Origin: an uncultured Clostridia bacterium
Lineage (GTDB): Bacteria > Bacillota > Clostridia > Christensenellales > Pumilibacteraceae
DNA length: 64,000 nt
Assembly (NCBI GenBank): GCA_947066105.1
Contig: CAMSYM010000001.1
Location: 62,001 to 126,000 of the forward strand
Reading direction: 5' to 3'
Both the position numbers and the translations under genes were made by a program. The notes under the pieces are model-generated. The model made no database searches, was not told where the DNA came from, and saw only the letters and a list, made by a program, of their open reading frames with translations. This document shows, one piece after another, positions 50,088 to 58,416 of this stretch. Positions within the stretch are counted from its first letter, which is position 1. Each line of letters begins with the position of its first letter.

Positions 50088-52543
50088 AAAAGAAAATATC
50101 CACGGTGCAGGACTTCATACCCATTAGGAATTTGAAGCACGGCATCATTGAAACGAAGGACGGCAGGTTTTTGAAGATACTCGAAATCGAGCCTATAAAT
50201 TTTATGTTACGCTCTGCGGAAGAACAGGCGGAAATCATTTATTCGTTTTCGAGTTGGCTGAAAATCGCGCCCGTAAAGTTACAGTTTAAGAGCATTACAA
50301 AGCGCGCCGATTGCAGAAAACATATCGAGAAGCTGACCGACGAAATATTGCTCGAAGAAAGCAACGTTTGCAAGGATCTCGGATACAATTACATATCGCT
50401 CGTAAAAGAGGTGGGAAATAACCAAGCGCTGACAAGGCGCTTTTTTCTTATCTTCGAATACGAAGGCGCACAGCGAAACGATATGTCGGCAGTCTGCTGC
50501 GCATTGAGAACGGCAGAACAAAATGCGAGAAATTACTTCGGACAGTGCGGCAATTCCATTATTCAACCGAACGACGAAGACGAGGCAACCGCCGAGATTG
50601 TCTATACGTTTTTCAACCGTCAAACCGCAATCGATCAGTCTTTCACGGTGAGAGTGGAAGACACGATTATGCGGGTTATGAAAGAGAAAAATTTGGTATT
50701 CGGAGTGGATGAGGTTCCCGATATTCCCATAGTAGAATTTATTCAGCCCGACGAAATCGATCTGACGCATCCCGATTATGTCGTGATGGACGGAACGTAC
50801 TATTCTTTTTTGTATATCAAGGGCGACGGTTATCCGCAGGCGGTAAGAGCCAACTGGATGTCTAACTTTATCAACGCCGGAGAAGGTATCGACGTAGACG
50901 TGTTTCTTAACAGAGAAAACAGAGAAAAGGCAATCGATAAGGTAGCGCAAAAGATAAGACTGAACAGAAGCAAGTTCAAAAATATGCAGGACACAAGCAC
51001 CGATTACGAGGAGATTTCCGGCTCTATACAGGCTGGGTATTACATCAAAAACGGTATGGCAAATAACGAGGATCTGTATTATCTGACGATGTTTATTACG
51101 GTGTCCGGCGGCAGTTTAGAGGAACTGAATTGGCGCAAACAGCAGGTAATCGTAATGCTCAAATCGCAGGATATTTATGTGTCCGAATGTCGGTATCAGC
51201 AGGAAGATGCATTGCGTTCGGTTATGCCGTTTCTGAAAGTTGTGCCCTTCTTGGAGAAAAAGGCGAAGCGGAACGTCTTAACGGCGGGCGCGGCTTCGAC
51301 GTATATGTTCACGAGCTACGAAATGTCGGACGAAGCAGGGGTTATGCTGGGCGTAAATAGGTTCAATAACTCGCTCTGCATTCTCGATTTGTTCAATAGC
51401 AAGAAGTATAAAAACGCCAATCTGAACCTTATCGGGACAAGCGGAGCAGGCAAAACTTTTACATTGCAACTGCTTGCAATGCGTATGAGAATGCGTGGAA
51501 TTCAAAGCTTTATTATTGCGCCGATTAAGGGACACGAGTTCATAAGAGCTTGCAACGGCATAGGCGGTACGTTTATCAGCATCGCGCCCGGTTCGCCGCA
51601 TTGCATCAACATTATGGAGATAAGGCATACGGAATCGACGGAATTGGTTGATACAGGCTATCCCGAAATGGAGTCGCGGCTTTCCAAAAAACTGCAACAG
51701 CTCATGATATTTTTCGGGCTTTTGGTTCCCGATTTAACCAACGAAGAGGAGCAGCTTATCGACGACGCGATTATAAAAACTTATCAAAGGTTCGGTATCA
51801 CACACGATAATAATTCCATATTCGTAGACAACAATCCCGAGCGCGCAGAGCTGAAAACAATGCCCGTTTTGGGCGACCTGTACAACCAGTTTTCCGGGGT
51901 AAAAGGTGCGAGAAGAGTGGGACTGATTCTATCGAGATTTGTAACCGGTTCGGCGCAATCGTTTAACCGTCAGACAAACGTAGACCTTACGAATAAGTAC
52001 GTCGTACTCGATCTTTCCGATCTGAAAGGCAATCTTTTACCTATCGGAATGATGATTGCGCTTGACTATGTTTGGGATACGGTAAAGGCGGATAGAACAC
52101 AGAAAAAGGCAGTGTTTATCGATGAAATTTGGCAGCTCGTGGGGGCGTCTTCTACGCGCACAGCCGCCGATTTTTGTCTTACGATATTCAAAACGATTCG
52201 CGGTTTCGGCGGTGCGGCAATCGCCGCCACGCAGGACTTATCGGACTTTTTCGGACTCGATGACGGCAAGTACGGCAGGGCGATCATCAACAACAGCCAG
52301 AATAAAATCATCTTGAATTTAGAGGCTGACGAGGCGAAATATGTGGAAGAAGTATTGAAGCTGACGAAGAGTGAAACGCGGCTTATTTCCCATTTCAACC
52401 GGGGAGAAGCGCTTATTTGTTCCAACAATAATAAGGTGCCTGTGAACATTATCGCATCGAAAAAGGAGCAGGCAATGATAACGACAGACCGGGAAGAATT
52501 AGAAAAAATATATCGAGCGGGCAAGGGAATCGGTTCCGCTTAA
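50084..52543 (+). CDS. VirB4-type conjugation ATPase
   Basis: VirB4 ATPases power assembly of the type IV secretion channel at the membrane. The 819-residue protein starts at GTG 50084 with AAGGAGGG. The N-terminal domain (FIPIRNLKHGIIETKDGRFL) is followed by Walker A GTSGAGKTFTLQLLAM (near residue 450), Walker B region KAVFIDEIWQL, and ATQDLSDFF with the Gln-Asp switch. All ATPase motifs are intact. It is the most reliable marker that this is a conjugative element and not just a remnant. Confidence 0.93.
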   Translation: MKKKISTVQDFIPIRNLKHGIIETKDGRFLKILEIEPINFMLRSAEEQAEIIYSFSSWLKIAPVKLQFKSITKRADCRKHIEKLTDEILLEESNVCKDLGYNYISLVKEVGNNQALTRRFFLIFEYEGAQRNDMSAVCCALRTAEQNARNYFGQCGNSIIQPNDEDEATAEIVYTFFNRQTAIDQSFTVRVEDTIMRVMKEKNLVFGVDEVPDIPIVEFIQPDEIDLTHPDYVVMDGTYYSFLYIKGDGYPQAVRANWMSNFINAGEGIDVDVFLNRENREKAIDKVAQKIRLNRSKFKNMQDTSTDYEEISGSIQAGYYIKNGMANNEDLYYLTMFITVSGGSLEELNWRKQQVIVMLKSQDIYVSECRYQQEDALRSVMPFLKVVPFLEKKAKRNVLTAGAASTYMFTSYEMSDEAGVMLGVNRFNNSLCILDLFNSKKYKNANLNLIGTSGAGKTFTLQLLAMRMRMRGIQSFIIAPIKGHEFIRACNGIGGTFISIAPGSPHCINIMEIRHTESTELVDTGYPEMESRLSKKLQQLMIFFGLLVPDLTNEEEQLIDDAIIKTYQRFGITHDNNSIFVDNNPERAELKTMPVLGDLYNQFSGVKGARRVGLILSRFVTGSAQSFNRQTNVDLTNKYVVLDLSDLKGNLLPIGMMIALDYVWDTVKADRTQKKAVFIDEIWQLVGASSTRTAADFCLTIFKTIRGFGGAAIAATQDLSDFFGLDDGKYGRAIINNSQNKIILNLEADEAKYVEEVLKLTKSETRLISHFNRGEALICSNNNKVPVNIIASKKEQAMITTDREELEKIYRAGKGIGSA

Positions 52544-52556
52544 TGGAAGGTGAACT

Positions 52557-53075
52557 ATGCTTTTGCAAGATGAACAGCACGTCGTTAAATGGCTGTCGCA
52601 GTACGGCGCGCTGACCAAAACGCAGGTTATAAAGATGCTGCAAAAACCTAAATCGGCAGCGGAAAAAATCATAAACAATCTTCATAAAGAGCTGATGATT
52701 TCAAGCGTAGGAGGCGGATATTATCTCGGCTTAGACAGGATGGCAAGGCCCGATCAACGCACGATTATAGCGGTGTGGGTACTGTTAAAATTCATAGAAT
52801 CTGTCGAGCCGATGGCGCATTATCCTGCCGTTTATCCGTCGCAGTTGTTCTTCTTAAAGGACAACACCGGCTATGAAATCGTTGTGCTTTACGAGGGCGA
52901 AGGGGCAAATTTGAAGCTACTTCAGCCTGAGGAAGATTTGAAATATATCATTGTGGTGCCGCACATTTCTATGGCAAAAAATCTGAAACTTCCCAAAGCG
53001 CCGTGCTTGTTTGCAACGGTAGATTATAAGGGTTCGGGCGAGCCCGAAGTAAATTTTTATAAGGAGATCGACTGA
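52557..53075 (+). CDS. Winged-helix protein of the conjugative element
   Basis: This 172-residue protein starts at ATG 52557 behind GGAAGGTG. The first 60 residues (DEQHVVKWLSQYGALTKTQVIKML with MISSVGGGYYLGL) look like a winged helix of the replication-relaxation type. The rest is an alpha/beta segment with EIVVLYEGEGANLKLLQ and YIIVVPHI. It resembles proteins of unknown function common after VirB4 in clostridial elements. It may regulate the element or assist DNA processing. Confidence 0.55.
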   Translation: MLLQDEQHVVKWLSQYGALTKTQVIKMLQKPKSAAEKIINNLHKELMISSVGGGYYLGLDRMARPDQRTIIAVWVLLKFIESVEPMAHYPAVYPSQLFFLKDNTGYEIVVLYEGEGANLKLLQPEEDLKYIIVVPHISMAKNLKLPKAPCLFATVDYKGSGEPEVNFYKEID

Positions 53076-53077
53076 AA

Positions 53078-53761
53078 ATGTCAAACGATAACGCATTCAC
53101 AAAAGGACTTTTTTTGGCTTACGACAAGCTGCAATTACTCCAAGACAGACTGATAACCACGATGTCTTTGAACGATTCGGAGAAGGTTGAGGCGGCTTAT
53201 TACAAGTCGCTTCAAGTACACGAAAGCGCGGAAGAACTTGCGCTCATCACGCGGAATTTGCCCGTGCTTACGGGGCGGTTTGAAGCCGAAACGGACGTAA
53301 AAAAGACGATAAAAAAGACCGTTCCGATAGAAATCGGCTATACCAAAGAAGGCTGGTTTTCGGTGCGGCTGTTCTCGCTTCTGCCGCGAAAAGAACACGG
53401 CGGCGTGAACTATTTGCGCAGCAGTTTATACCCTGCGATGAAGGAATTTTTCCATAAGAAGCCGCCAGTAAGGTATAACGATTGCATCGTGATTTACCGT
53501 CACGTTTATGCAAAAGATATGCCGAGAAGGAAGAAACGGGACTACGATAATATCGAAATAAACCAGCTTATGGATATCGTCGCGCTCTATGTATTGCACG
53601 ACGACGGGCCGGAATTTTGCAACGTTTTCCACTGCGCGGCAGAGGGAAACAAAAACAGATGCGAGATTTACGTCGTGCCTCGCGGCGATTTCATTTGGTG
53701 GCTGGACAGCGAGGAAAAAATGCCCGAAGAAGGGGTTAAATTATACTCGGATTCCTGTTAA
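53078..53761 (+). CDS. Conserved element protein of unknown function
   Basis: This 227-residue protein starts two bases after the preceding stop. It has an N-terminal helical half (YDKLQLLQDRLITTMSL, VHESAEELALITRNLPVL) and a mixed C-terminal half with KKPPVRYNDCIVIYRHVYAKD, DNIEINQLMDIVALYVL and EIYVVPRGDFIWWL. The pattern is that of a family seen next to VirB4 genes in Firmicutes elements; I know no function. It ends the first transfer transcript before a terminator. Confidence 0.6.
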   Translation: MSNDNAFTKGLFLAYDKLQLLQDRLITTMSLNDSEKVEAAYYKSLQVHESAEELALITRNLPVLTGRFEAETDVKKTIKKTVPIEIGYTKEGWFSVRLFSLLPRKEHGGVNYLRSSLYPAMKEFFHKKPPVRYNDCIVIYRHVYAKDMPRRKKRDYDNIEINQLMDIVALYVLHDDGPEFCNVFHCAAEGNKNRCEIYVVPRGDFIWWLDSEEKMPEEGVKLYSDSC

Positions 53762-53845
53762 AAGTAGTACCAAAGCCGACGCGATAATTTGAATACAAGC
53801 AGGTACTACTTTTGTTGCCTCTCTATAGAGGGGCGATTTTTAGCC
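53760..53845 (+). terminator. Inverted repeat and intrinsic terminator inside the transfer region
   Basis: Two structures lie side by side. AAAAGTAGTACC (53760-53771) and GGTACTACTTTT (53802-53813) form a perfect 12-bp arm pair around a 30-base loop. Next, GCCTCT (53817-53822) and AGAGGGGC (53827-53834) form a hairpin followed by GATTTTTAG. Together they divide the transfer genes into two transcripts or form a regulated stop. Confidence 0.6.
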
Positions 53846-53906
53846 AAAAACTCGTTCAAGAGAGCAGGCATAGTAACGAAAATTCACCAATTACAAGGAG
53901 GTTGAT

Positions 53907-55028
53907 ATGATTTATGTTTTACCCGGCAGTCACGCCGTCAATATCGTTACAATTCTATCTGTTGCCGGCGAATTTTCTTCGGCTTCGTCACGGCTACTTG
54001 GCAACGAGGCGTTAATTCGCCGAACCATAAGAAGTATGTGTAAGCCGCAAGAGATTCTGATGGGCGATATGAAATACTCGGGGCAATTGCTCTCGGTATC
54101 GGGGCGAGGCGCGCTTAAAAGCGTGAGACTGAGAAAGTGGGCGTATCCCGTTCTTAAAGAGCTCGAAGCGGATGAGTATTACAAAAAGACGTTCGGTTCC
54201 AAGCGCTTTACCGGATGCATCAAGAACAAAGACCGCAACTATCGGGTTGCCGAGTGTTTAATGATGTTTCTACGCTCGGGCATCGAGTTCAGACCGTATA
54301 TGCTACCAAAGCTACAAAATCAAGAAATGAAAATTGTTGTTCCGATCAAGCCGAGTTTCTATCTTGCCAAGGATCTCAAAAAACTTGATAAGGACAGCCT
54401 TCCCAAAACGCAATTCACGAGAGTTACGGGAATGCTCTTTATCGGGCGGAAGCCCTATGCAGTCTACAACACTCGCGGTTCGCTCATGAAGTGGAACGGT
54501 GCAGGCGAAAACAAAACGATTGAAAACTTACAGTCGATTGCAAGGATGAACGCCGCACGCGATGACTTGGATGCGGCGATAATGTTTTACGGAAACGAGA
54601 AGACGGCGATTGATACCGTTCGGGACATCAGAGCAAACGAGCATCTCGATTTGGGTTTTATAAATATCTATCAAAAAATTCACTTCATACCGCTCGGCGA
54701 TATCGGCGTCAGACAGTTGCAATTATTTTTAAGACCGAAATGGTGGGAAAAGGTTATCTCTTATCTTTTCGAAGACAATGGGGAACCGATCGGTTACTTC
54801 AACCACGACGCAGTAATCGACGGTATGGAAATTCTTTGCTTTTTAGACGGCGACGTTACAAGACTCATTCGGTTTAAGAACGCCGTAATGACCAACAAGA
54901 ATCGATTTGGCATCGTGTGCTTTCCGCATCAGGAAAAAATCATAAAAGAGTTCTTCGAAATTGAAATACCGTTGACGGTCGTGTCGATGGAAAAAGTAGA
55001 AAAAATAATTTCGGGGGAGGCAGAATGA
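53907..55028 (+). CDS. Element protein of unknown function upstream of VirD4
   Basis: This 373-residue protein starts at ATG 53907 with a strong ACAAGGAGG site. The first 130 residues are helical and basic (LLGNEALIRRTIRSMCK, LLSVSGRGALKSVRLRKW) and may form a winged-helix DNA-binding part; the remainder is alpha/beta with TRVTGMLFIGRKPYAVYN and LGFINIYQKIHFIPLGDIGVRQLQLFL. It overlaps the VirD4 gene by four bases, so the two are translated together. A role at the relaxosome-coupling step is a guess from position. Confidence 0.5.
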   Translation: MIYVLPGSHAVNIVTILSVAGEFSSASSRLLGNEALIRRTIRSMCKPQEILMGDMKYSGQLLSVSGRGALKSVRLRKWAYPVLKELEADEYYKKTFGSKRFTGCIKNKDRNYRVAECLMMFLRSGIEFRPYMLPKLQNQEMKIVVPIKPSFYLAKDLKKLDKDSLPKTQFTRVTGMLFIGRKPYAVYNTRGSLMKWNGAGENKTIENLQSIARMNAARDDLDAAIMFYGNEKTAIDTVRDIRANEHLDLGFINIYQKIHFIPLGDIGVRQLQLFLRPKWWEKVISYLFEDNGEPIGYFNHDAVIDGMEILCFLDGDVTRLIRFKNAVMTNKNRFGIVCFPHQEKIIKEFFEIEIPLTVVSMEKVEKIISGEAE

Positions 55029-56923
55029 AAATACCGAAAATCAAGTTTACAAAAAGGGCGGTCGCTGTCATTGTCTTATGCGTGCTTGGCTTGCTTTGCG
55101 CGCTTTACATAATGGGGTTGATATCGCAGGCGATAACAAACTATCACAACTGGCAGTCGGCGGGCGGATTTGTCGGCGAGCATACAATGCAACGTGTGAG
55201 CTGGAATCCCGCAGTCTGTTTCAAGCAGGCGTTCACCGCAAACGGCGGGAGCGCATTTTTAATACTTGCCGCAATCGTCGGGATTATATTCCTTGTCAGA
55301 TTTCTTTTCGACAGGTTCGATAGCAAGGATAAAGATCCGCGCGGCTTTGCGAGAAGCAAATCGGGCGCATACGGCACTGCGACGTGGATGAGTGATAAAG
55401 AATTAAAATCGGTCTTACAGAAGTCCAAGCCCGAAGATTCCGAAGGCGTAATCTTAGGCGAGTATAGAGGCGAGGTGGTGGCGCTTCCCAAAGATACCGG
55501 ACTCAATCGCAACATTGCCGTGATTGGCGCTCCCGGTACAATGAAATCGAGAGCTATCATTCGTAATGCATTACTGCAAGCTCTGAAACTAAATGAGTCT
55601 GTGGTGATAACCGATCCAAAGGGGGAGATGTATGCGGATACTGCGGAATTGTATCGGCAAAATGGGTATGACGTAAAGGTGTACAACCTGATAGATCCGT
55701 CTCACAGCGACAGTTGGAACTGTATGTCGGACCTAAACGGCGACACGCTACTTGCGCAAACACTTACAAACGTCATTATAGGAAATACGAGTTCTGGCAA
55801 GGGCGACCGCTTCTGGGATAACGGCGAGGGCAACTTGTTGAAAGCTTTGGTGCTGTATGTTGACCAAGACATATCGAGAGGTATCAACTTGGGAAAGAAC
55901 CTTGCCGAAGTGTATAAATTGCTTACCGATAATAACGAGCATGAGCTGATAGGCAAATTTGAAAAGTTACGCACCAATCATCCTGCCAAAGCGCCGTTCA
56001 ATTTGTTTATGCAATCGAGCGACACGGTCAAATCGGGTATTATACTCGGGCTGGGAACGAGATTGCAGGTGCTGCAAAACGAAGCGGTAAAGAAAATTTC
56101 CACGAAATCGGATATAGACCTTACCGCGCCCGCAAAACATAAATGTGCTTACTACATCATGATAAGCGATCAGGATACGACGATGGCATTTCTGTCATCG
56201 CTTTTCTTTTCGTTCCTATTCATAAGACTGACACGCTTTGCCGACACTTGCATCGACCGAAAGTGCCCCGTGCCCGTCAATCTAATTTTAGATGAGTTTA
56301 ACAACGTGGGTAGAATCGGCGGTTCGGAAGACGGCTCGGATTTTGCACGCTCACTCAGTGTGTGCAGGTCGAGAGATATCCGCGTGATGCTGGCAGTGCA
56401 GAGTTTAGGTCAGCTACAAAACCGATACCCGAACAATCTATGGTCGGAGATTTTGGGCAACTGCGACGTTCAGCTCATGCTCGGTTGTACGGACGATATA
56501 ACCGCAGAGTACGTTTCTGCGCGCAGCGGCGATATGAGTATCCAAGTGGATACGACTATGACCATGCGCAAGACGATTGCCATTGCGCAGGTGATACCCG
56601 AATACCGACATCAGGAAGGGCAGGGTAAACGTAGGCTCTTAACTCCCGATGAGGTATTGCGGCTTCCCAATGACGAGCTGCTATGCATCATACGCGGTAA
56701 CAATATCCTAAAACTCAAAAAGTGGGATTATACCAATCATCCGCTGGCGACGCAAATCGTCAAGACATCCGTTTACGATTACTGTCGCCCCGACGACGAG
56801 CCTCAGACCGAAACGGAAATTCCGACAGTGCAGGAATCGGTCGATACCGAACAGCCCAAGCCCAAATCAAAAAAGAAAAAGGACTTCGTGGTGAGACTAT
56901 CAGGTCCGCCCGATGGATTTTAA
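55025..56923 (+). CDS. VirD4/TraG-type conjugative coupling protein
   Basis: Coupling proteins bring the relaxase-DNA complex to the secretion channel. The 632-residue protein has two N-terminal membrane helices (VAVIVLCVLGLLCALYIMG and FLILAAIVGIIFLVRFLF), then the ATPase domain: GTATWMSDKELKSVL, the P-loop region AVIGAPGTMKSRAIIRN, ITDPKGEMYADTAELYRQ, Walker B NLILDEFNNVG, and VMLAVQSLGQLQNRY. In the P-loop the glycine before Lys-Ser is Met (GTMKS for GTGKS), a variation worth checking. It ends in a charged tail (KPKSKKKKDF). It lies right after the 373-residue gene. Confidence 0.9.
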   Translation: MKIPKIKFTKRAVAVIVLCVLGLLCALYIMGLISQAITNYHNWQSAGGFVGEHTMQRVSWNPAVCFKQAFTANGGSAFLILAAIVGIIFLVRFLFDRFDSKDKDPRGFARSKSGAYGTATWMSDKELKSVLQKSKPEDSEGVILGEYRGEVVALPKDTGLNRNIAVIGAPGTMKSRAIIRNALLQALKLNESVVITDPKGEMYADTAELYRQNGYDVKVYNLIDPSHSDSWNCMSDLNGDTLLAQTLTNVIIGNTSSGKGDRFWDNGEGNLLKALVLYVDQDISRGINLGKNLAEVYKLLTDNNEHELIGKFEKLRTNHPAKAPFNLFMQSSDTVKSGIILGLGTRLQVLQNEAVKKISTKSDIDLTAPAKHKCAYYIMISDQDTTMAFLSSLFFSFLFIRLTRFADTCIDRKCPVPVNLILDEFNNVGRIGGSEDGSDFARSLSVCRSRDIRVMLAVQSLGQLQNRYPNNLWSEILGNCDVQLMLGCTDDITAEYVSARSGDMSIQVDTTMTMRKTIAIAQVIPEYRHQEGQGKRRLLTPDEVLRLPNDELLCIIRGNNILKLKKWDYTNHPLATQIVKTSVYDYCRPDDEPQTETEIPTVQESVDTEQPKPKSKKKKDFVVRLSGPPDGF

Positions 56924-56935
56924 GGAGGTGCGCTT

Positions 56936-57025
56936 ATGCGTATACACGGCAACTTAACAAAAGCGAAGAGAGCAAACAGGACAAGAGACGGTCCTGTTTT
57001 TCTTTTATCCGAAATCAGTCAGTAA
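56936..57025 (+). CDS. 29-residue leader-type ORF overlapping a terminator
   Basis: A very strong ribosome binding site (AAGGAGGTG) precedes ATG 56936. The frame reads MRIHGNLTKAKRANRTRDGP and nine more residues to TAA 57025. An intrinsic terminator lies within the frame. The combination of a strong start, a short basic peptide and an internal terminator suggests a leader peptide for attenuation of the next gene, or a small basic protein ended by chance near a terminator. Confidence 0.45.
   Translation: MRIHGNLTKAKRANRTRDGPVFLLSEISQ
56975..57005 (+). terminator. Intrinsic terminator between virD4 and the S1-domain gene
   Basis: AACAGGAC (56975-56982) pairs with GTCCTGTT (56991-56998), 8-base loop, followed by TTTTCTTTT. 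It lies inside the 29-codon frame. Confidence 0.75.
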
Positions 57026-57076
57026 CAGCCAAAAAGTATCTAAATAAAAAAATCAAAAAATAACAAGGAGTTAATC

Positions 57077-58402
57077 ATGGCAAAAAAGAAAGTAACCGAA
57101 CTTGAAGAAGTTCAAAGCGCGGGTACGGAACCCGCGAATATCGAAGTAAACGAAATCGCTCAGACCGAATCGGGCGATATGCAAACGGTTGCAACGGAGC
57201 GAACCGAAGGAACGTCGCAGCTCGGTCTGTGTGAGACCGAAACGGCAGAAGTAGCCGAAGACGAAGCGATCCCCGAGAATTCGGAGATGGCGGAGTTGAT
57301 TTCCAAGACCGAAACGGAAGAAGGCGCAGTGGATGAAGACGTCGTCCCGGCGAGCCCCGAAAGCGCGGAATTTGCGGAATTGTCCAAGACCGAAACGGCA
57401 ACGGACAAAAAGCCCAAGAGAAAGCGTAAAACCGAAACAGAGAAAGACGGTTCGGGCGGATCTCACGAACCGGCAAAGCCCAAAAAGCCCGCCGCCGTAA
57501 AACCCAAATCGAATGTGGTAGCAATCGACGCCGTTCGTCAGGTGGAAACGGACGCAGATAAGACTCGGAACGATTTGCTCGATTTGACGGAGTCTATGAA
57601 GACGGGAAGAATCCTGTCGGGTACCATTCAGGGTGTGGAAAGAGCTTCGGAGCACAATCCCACTTCTTTGGCAGTCATCTATCACGGTGCGTTCAAGGTT
57701 GTAATTCCCGTACTCGAAGCAATCAATCCGCCCGACGATTACAGAGGCGTCGAACCCGATGAAGTTCATCATTATTTGCTGACCAAGCGACTGGGCGCGG
57801 AAGTGGACTATATCGTAAAGGGTATCGACGTCAAAGCTGGCATTGCGATTGCCAGCCGTCTCGAAGCAATGAGGTTAAAGCGCAAGCAATACTATTTCGC
57901 ATCGGACAGGGAGGGTAATCATTTGCTGTATTCCGGCGTGTGCGCCGAGGCTCGCGTTGTTTCGGTTATACGCGCGGGTATCTTTGCGGATATCTTCGGC
58001 GAAGAGGTGTATATTCCGCTTCGCGAACTGAGTTATCAAAGAATCATGGATGCTTCGGGGTATTTTCAGCCCGGACAGCGCATTCTCGTAAAAATTCTCG
58101 ACGTGGAGCGCATCGACAAAGAAAACGTGAAGGTTACGGCATCGGTAAAGCAGGCATCGGAAAACCCGTATGAAAAAGCGCTCAAAAGATATACGGTCGG
58201 AAACCGTTACGTCGGCACGGTCAGTATGGTGGATGTCAACGGCGTGTTTGTTGCGCTCGACGGCGGAATCGATTGCCTGTGCAGTTATCCCAAGAGGGGC
58301 AGACCGCCCAGAGGCGCAAGGGTAACGGTAAGAATTCTCGGTATCAATCGGGAAACGAACAGAATTTGGGGAGCGATAACGCATATCGCATTGCCCCGTT
58401 AA
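57077..58402 (+). CDS. Protein with acidic N-terminus and two S1 RNA-binding domains
   Basis: This 441-residue protein starts at ATG 57077 behind AAGGAG. Residues 1-145 are Glu/Thr/Ala-rich and then Lys/Pro-rich (KPKRKRKTETEKDG), hence disordered. Residues about 145-280 are an unassigned alpha/beta part. S1-type OB domains lie at about 285-365 (ARVVSVIRAGIFADIFGEEV to VKVTASVKQ) and 371-441 (GTVSMVDVNGVFVALDGGI to NRIWGAITH). It probably binds RNA or single-stranded DNA. Such proteins occur in transfer regions of Firmicutes elements but their role is not established. Confidence 0.75.
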   Translation: MAKKKVTELEEVQSAGTEPANIEVNEIAQTESGDMQTVATERTEGTSQLGLCETETAEVAEDEAIPENSEMAELISKTETEEGAVDEDVVPASPESAEFAELSKTETATDKKPKRKRKTETEKDGSGGSHEPAKPKKPAAVKPKSNVVAIDAVRQVETDADKTRNDLLDLTESMKTGRILSGTIQGVERASEHNPTSLAVIYHGAFKVVIPVLEAINPPDDYRGVEPDEVHHYLLTKRLGAEVDYIVKGIDVKAGIAIASRLEAMRLKRKQYYFASDREGNHLLYSGVCAEARVVSVIRAGIFADIFGEEVYIPLRELSYQRIMDASGYFQPGQRILVKILDVERIDKENVKVTASVKQASENPYEKALKRYTVGNRYVGTVSMVDVNGVFVALDGGIDCLCSYPKRGRPPRGARVTVRILGINRETNRIWGAITHIALPR

Positions 58403-58416
58403 TAGGAGATAATAAT

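Noticed and set aside
58273-58416. Extended start of the large surface protein
   Set aside because: It overlaps the S1-domain gene and would precede the signal peptide by 48 residues; ATG 58417 has ATAGGAGA.
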